This document shows positions 7,241 through 9,406 of a stretch of DNA of 9,406 nucleotides, in pieces. A model generated the notes under the pieces. It did not search any database. It was given only the letters and a program-made list of their open reading frames with translations, and was not told where the DNA came from. Within the stretch, counting starts at the first letter, position 1, and the number at the start of each line of letters is the position of its first letter. The translations under genes were made by a program, and so were the position numbers. Origin of the DNA: Alphaproteobacteria bacterium (GTDB lineage: Bacteria > Pseudomonadota > Alphaproteobacteria > Micavibrionales > CSBR16-224); assembly GCA_006226225.1 (NCBI GenBank), contig SBHI01000203.1:1-9406 (forward strand), read 5' to 3'.

Positions 7241-7819
7241 TTATTCCTCGTTTTTATAGCCCAAGCCGTGAAGCATTTGGCGGGTTTCAGGCAGTGACAA
7301 CCCGACGACATTTGTGTACGAGCCGCTAATAAAAGGGATAAAAGCCGCAGCAGGCCCTTGAATGGCATAGCCGCCGGCCTTTCCATCCCAATCCCCCGTG
7401 GCAAGATAATCCAGTTTTTCCTGCGGGGACAAGTTTTTAAATTTTACCGCGGTGGTGACAAGTTTTACACGGATTTTTCCACTGGGTGCAATAACGGCAA
7501 TCCCCCCTAAAACGCGGTGGCGCTTACCGGAGAGTAGATCAAGACATTTGGCGGCAGTGGCTTCATCTTCGGCCTTTGGCAGGATGCGCCGTCCGCAAGC
7601 AACGACGGTATCGGCAGCAAGGATATAGGCATCTTTTTCCGTTGCGGCGATTTTTTCTGCTTTGGCCAGTGCGATGCGCTTCGCGTAAGCTGCGGGTTGT
7701 TCGTTTTTTAAAGGGGTTTCGTCAATATCGGCAGGCATAACGCTGTCGGGCCGGAGAGATATCTGTTCCAGTAGCTGTAAACGTCTTGGAGAGGCGGAGG
7801 CCAGGATCAATTGCGCCAT
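7241..7819 (-). CDS. maf: Maf family nucleoside triphosphate pyrophosphatase
   Basis: Maf proteins hydrolyse non-canonical or excess nucleoside triphosphates to monophosphates and pyrophosphate, and are linked to housecleaning and cell-division arrest. All family motifs are visible in the 192 residues: the N-terminal substrate loop LASASPRR (6-13), the catalytic Asp in LAADTVV (D70), a Lys at 82 in LPKAEDE, GKRHRVLGG (98-106), GKAGGYAIQG (146-155) with Q154, and the C-terminal GSYTNVVGLSLPET. The GGYAIQG and SYTNVVGL forms resemble the YhdE (dTTP/UTP) group more than the YceF (7-methyl-GTP) group; this substrate guess is inference. The ATG lies 14 bases after infA, with only a weak Shine-Dalgarno (GCGGG), so translation may rely partly on coupling. 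Its last codons supply the ribosome binding site for the RNase gene. Confidence 0.95.
   Translation of the reverse strand: MAQLILASASPRRLQLLEQISLRPDSVMPADIDETPLKNEQPAAYAKRIALAKAEKIAATEKDAYILAADTVVACGRRILPKAEDEATAAKCLDLLSGKRHRVLGGIAVIAPSGKIRVKLVTTAVKFKNLSPQEKLDYLATGDWDGKAGGYAIQGPAAAFIPFISGSYTNVVGLSLPETRQMLHGLGYKNEE
7245..7249 (-). promoter_or_regulatory. Ribosome binding site of the RNase E/G gene, inside maf
   Basis: GAGGA on the minus strand lies 7 bases before the ATG at 7237 and overlaps the final codons of maf. It decides the RNase start and ties its translation to that of maf. Confidence 0.7.
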
Positions 7820-7833
7820 GCCGTGTGACCCGC

Positions 7834-8058
7834 TTATTTGTGACGGAAAGTAATGCGGCCTTTGGTAAGGTCGTAGGGTGTCATTTCAACGGTGACGCGG
7901 TCGCCGACCAACACGCGAATACGGTTCTTACGCATTTTCCCCGATGTGTGGGCAAGGATTTCATGTGTGTTGTCTTCCAGCTTAACCCGAAACATTGCGT
8001 TGGGCAGGAGCTCCGTTACAACACCTTCAAATTCCATCAAGTCTTCTTTTTCGGACAT
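7834..8058 (-). CDS. infA: Translation initiation factor IF-1
   Basis: IF-1 binds the A site of the 30S subunit and helps IF-2 and IF-3 select the initiator tRNA. The 74 residues form a single S1/OB-fold domain with the usual family sequence: EFEGVVTELLPNAMFRVKLE, then HTSGKMRKNRIRVLVGD, ending TPYDLTKGRITFRHK. The length matches the 72-residue E. coli protein. The ATG is preceded by AGGT at 8066-8063, a short but workable Shine-Dalgarno. It lies 21 bases after the UPF0262 stop and 14 bases before maf. Essential gene; identity is not in doubt. Confidence 0.98.
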   Translation of the reverse strand: MSEKEDLMEFEGVVTELLPNAMFRVKLEDNTHEILAHTSGKMRKNRIRVLVGDRVTVEMTPYDLTKGRITFRHK

Positions 8059-8079
8059 CTTTACCTAAATTCTTGTTTG

Positions 8080-8547
8080 TTAATAGATAATACGGATATG
8101 CAAAACACAGATCAGTGTAAACAAACGCCGTGCCGTTGGCAAATCCGTTTTTACACCATATCCCGCAAGCTTTGTCTTTAATAGCGCAGCCGCCTCGTCG
8201 TGTAAAGCCCTGCGTCCCATATCAATGGCCTCAATATGGGCGTGGCTGGAACGGCGTGCTGCTTTGTAATAGCTTTCACAGACGATGAAATAGTCCTTAA
8301 TTAAACGGCGAAAAGGCGGCAGTGCAACGGAAAAATCCGTTTCTGCACCGTCCTCTGCGCCTTGCAGCGTAAATTTTACGGCACGGCTGGCCAGCGATAA
8401 CGTAACGTTATAGGGCGCGGCGGTTGTTTCGCAATCAAAACTGTTGCCGTGCAGGAGGTCTTCGATAGCCGTCCGGCGTTCGCGTTCTATCTCCGGAGAA
8501 AGCCGGATGTTGAGACTGTCGTCAAGAGCGATCTGTGCAATCGTCAT
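8080..8547 (-). CDS. UPF0262 family protein
   Basis: This is a conserved alphaproteobacterial family of unknown biochemical function. From the ATG at 8547 the protein has 155 residues, the family's usual length, and begins MTIAQIALDDSLNIRLSPEI. Typical stretches are IERERRTAIEDLL, the LPPFRRLIKDYFIVCESYY core, the IDMGRRALHDEAA helix and the C-terminal PTARRLFTLICVLHIR. There is no signal peptide or membrane segment, so it is probably cytosolic. The frame stays open to 8640, but those extra 31 residues overlap murA and are not conserved, so I reject the longer form. The start has only a weak purine-rich site (AAGAGA). It lies 19 bases after the murA stop and 21 before infA. Its constant linkage to murA and infA in this class suggests a core role, but none can be assigned here. 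Confidence 0.92.
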   Translation of the reverse strand: MTIAQIALDDSLNIRLSPEIERERRTAIEDLLHGNSFDCETTAAPYNVTLSLASRAVKFTLQGAEDGAETDFSVALPPFRRLIKDYFIVCESYYKAARRSSHAHIEAIDMGRRALHDEAAALLKTKLAGYGVKTDLPTARRLFTLICVLHIRIIY

Positions 8548-8566
8548 GGCATCTCTTTTCTTTTTA

Positions 8567-9406
8567 TCAGGCTGCGATGCGCTGGAGTTTCGCACCGCAA
8601 GCGCCGAGCTTTTGTTCCAGTTTCTCATAGCCGCGGTCAAGGTGGTAGATACGGTTGACGACCGTTGTACCGTCAGCTGCCAGCGCTGCCAATATCAGTG
8701 AGACCGAGGCGCGGAGATCTGTCGCCATCACTTCTGCTCCCTTCAGGCGCGGCACGCCGCGCACAACAGCAGAGGAGCCGTGAACGGCAATATCGGCTCC
8801 CATTCGTGCCAGCTCGGGCACGTGCATGAAGCGGTTTTCAAAAATCGTTTCTTTGACCGTACCCGCTCCTTCGGCGATGGTCAGCATCGCCATAGCTTGT
8901 GCTTGTAAATCGGTCGGAAAGCCGGGATAGGGGGCGGTCGTAATGTCAACGGCATTAAGCGTATTGCCTTTGCGGGTGATGGTGACATTGCCATGCCCGT
9001 CATCTTTTAGGCTGACATTTGCGGCTTCCAACACGGGGATCAGGGCTTCCAGATGGTCAAGCCGCGCGTGTTTCAATGTCACTTCACCGCCCGTCATCGC
9101 GGCGGCAATAGCATAGGTTCCTGTTTCAATCCGGTCGGGAATAACGCTGTGAGTTGTGCCAGCAAGTTTTTCAACGCCGGTGATTTCAAGTGTTTCTGTT
9201 CCCAGTCCTGTGATTTTCGCCCCCATTGCAATCAGGCAATCGGCAAGGTCGGTAATTTCAGGCTCTAGCGCGGCGTTATGCAGCACGGTACGGCCTTCAG
9301 CCAGCGCGGCCGCCATCAACAGGTTTTCCGTGGCGCCAACGGATTTTGTGCGGAAGGTGATTTCTGCCCCTTTTAACCCGCCTTGCGGCGCATGGGCATG
9401 GATATA
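8567..9406 (-). CDS. murA: UDP-N-acetylglucosamine 1-carboxyvinyltransferase, 5' end cut by window edge
   Basis: MurA transfers enolpyruvyl from PEP to UDP-GlcNAc, the first committed step of peptidoglycan synthesis, and is the fosfomycin target. The frame is open to the right edge. The 279 visible residues are the C-terminal two thirds of a protein usually near 420-430, so the start and the catalytic Cys loop lie outside. Visible family motifs are SVGATENLLMAA, NAALEPEI, IPDRIETGTYAIA, YPGFPTDLQAQ with the catalytic Asp (fragment residue 166), FENRFMH (Arg 192), ATDLRAS (Arg 232) and the terminal HLDRGYEKL (Arg 258). A TTG at 9319 is not the start, because the conserved sequence continues upstream of it. 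It heads the visible part of the murA-UPF0262-infA-maf-RNase run. Its promoter is not in the window. Confidence 0.97.
   Translation of the reverse strand, partial: YIHAHAPQGGLKGAEITFRTKSVGATENLLMAAALAEGRTVLHNAALEPEITDLADCLIAMGAKITGLGTETLEITGVEKLAGTTHSVIPDRIETGTYAIAAAMTGGEVTLKHARLDHLEALIPVLEAANVSLKDDGHGNVTITRKGNTLNAVDITTAPYPGFPTDLQAQAMAMLTIAEGAGTVKETIFENRFMHVPELARMGADIAVHGSSAVVRGVPRLKGAEVMATDLRASVSLILAALAADGTTVVNRIYHLDRGYEKLEQKLGACGAKLQRIAA

Noticed and set aside
7786..8181. Plus-strand open frame of 131 codons over maf, infA and the UPF0262 3' end.
   Set aside because: It lies antisense to three conserved genes, including the essential infA, and has no independent support.
8397..8411. Perfect 15-base palindrome, ATAACGT-A-ACGTTAT, resembling an operator.
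   Set aside because: It lies in the middle of the UPF0262 coding sequence inside an operon, with no promoter near it; chance is the simplest explanation.

Overview
The window reads as an ordinary chromosomal segment of an alphaproteobacterium with moderate GC content. The strongest lineage sign is the tight minus-strand run murA - UPF0262 - infA - maf - RNase E/G. UPF0262 is, to my knowledge, essentially an alphaproteobacterial family, and infA-maf-RNase G is a common alphaproteobacterial neighbourhood. A class II (plant-type) DAHP synthase also fits. An SbcB-type exonuclease I is less usual in that class. I cannot name the genus from sequence alone.

Layout. Positions 2-625 (+) hold the 3' part of a short-chain dehydrogenase, cut by the left window edge. 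A terminator hairpin at 655-690 follows it. Positions 3743-688 (-) hold a two-gene operon: class II DAHP synthase, then glutamine-dependent NAD synthetase, joined by a GTGTTAA overlap. A divergent intergenic region (3744-3885) carries putative promoters for this operon and for the opposite transcript. Positions 3886-5995 (+) hold exonuclease I and, 7 bases downstream, a small cysteine-rich exported protein of unknown function. Positions 9406-6002 (-) hold murA (5' end outside the window), a UPF0262 protein, infA, maf and a short RNase E/G family protein. Its stop lies 6 bases from the stop of the convergent exported-protein gene.

How the genes fit together. The right-hand operon is housekeeping: cell-wall precursor synthesis (MurA), translation initiation (IF-1), nucleotide-pool policing (Maf) and RNA processing. 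The left-hand operon joins the first step of the shikimate pathway to the last step of NAD synthesis. SbcB acts in DNA repair and recombination, and its exported partner is unexplained.

I see no mobile elements, CRISPR arrays, tRNA or rRNA genes, phage genes or obvious defence system. Apart from the divergent region there is almost no non-coding DNA. The items most worth a second look are the cysteine-rich exported protein and the shortened RNase E/G, which lacks a zinc-link and has no yacG beside it.
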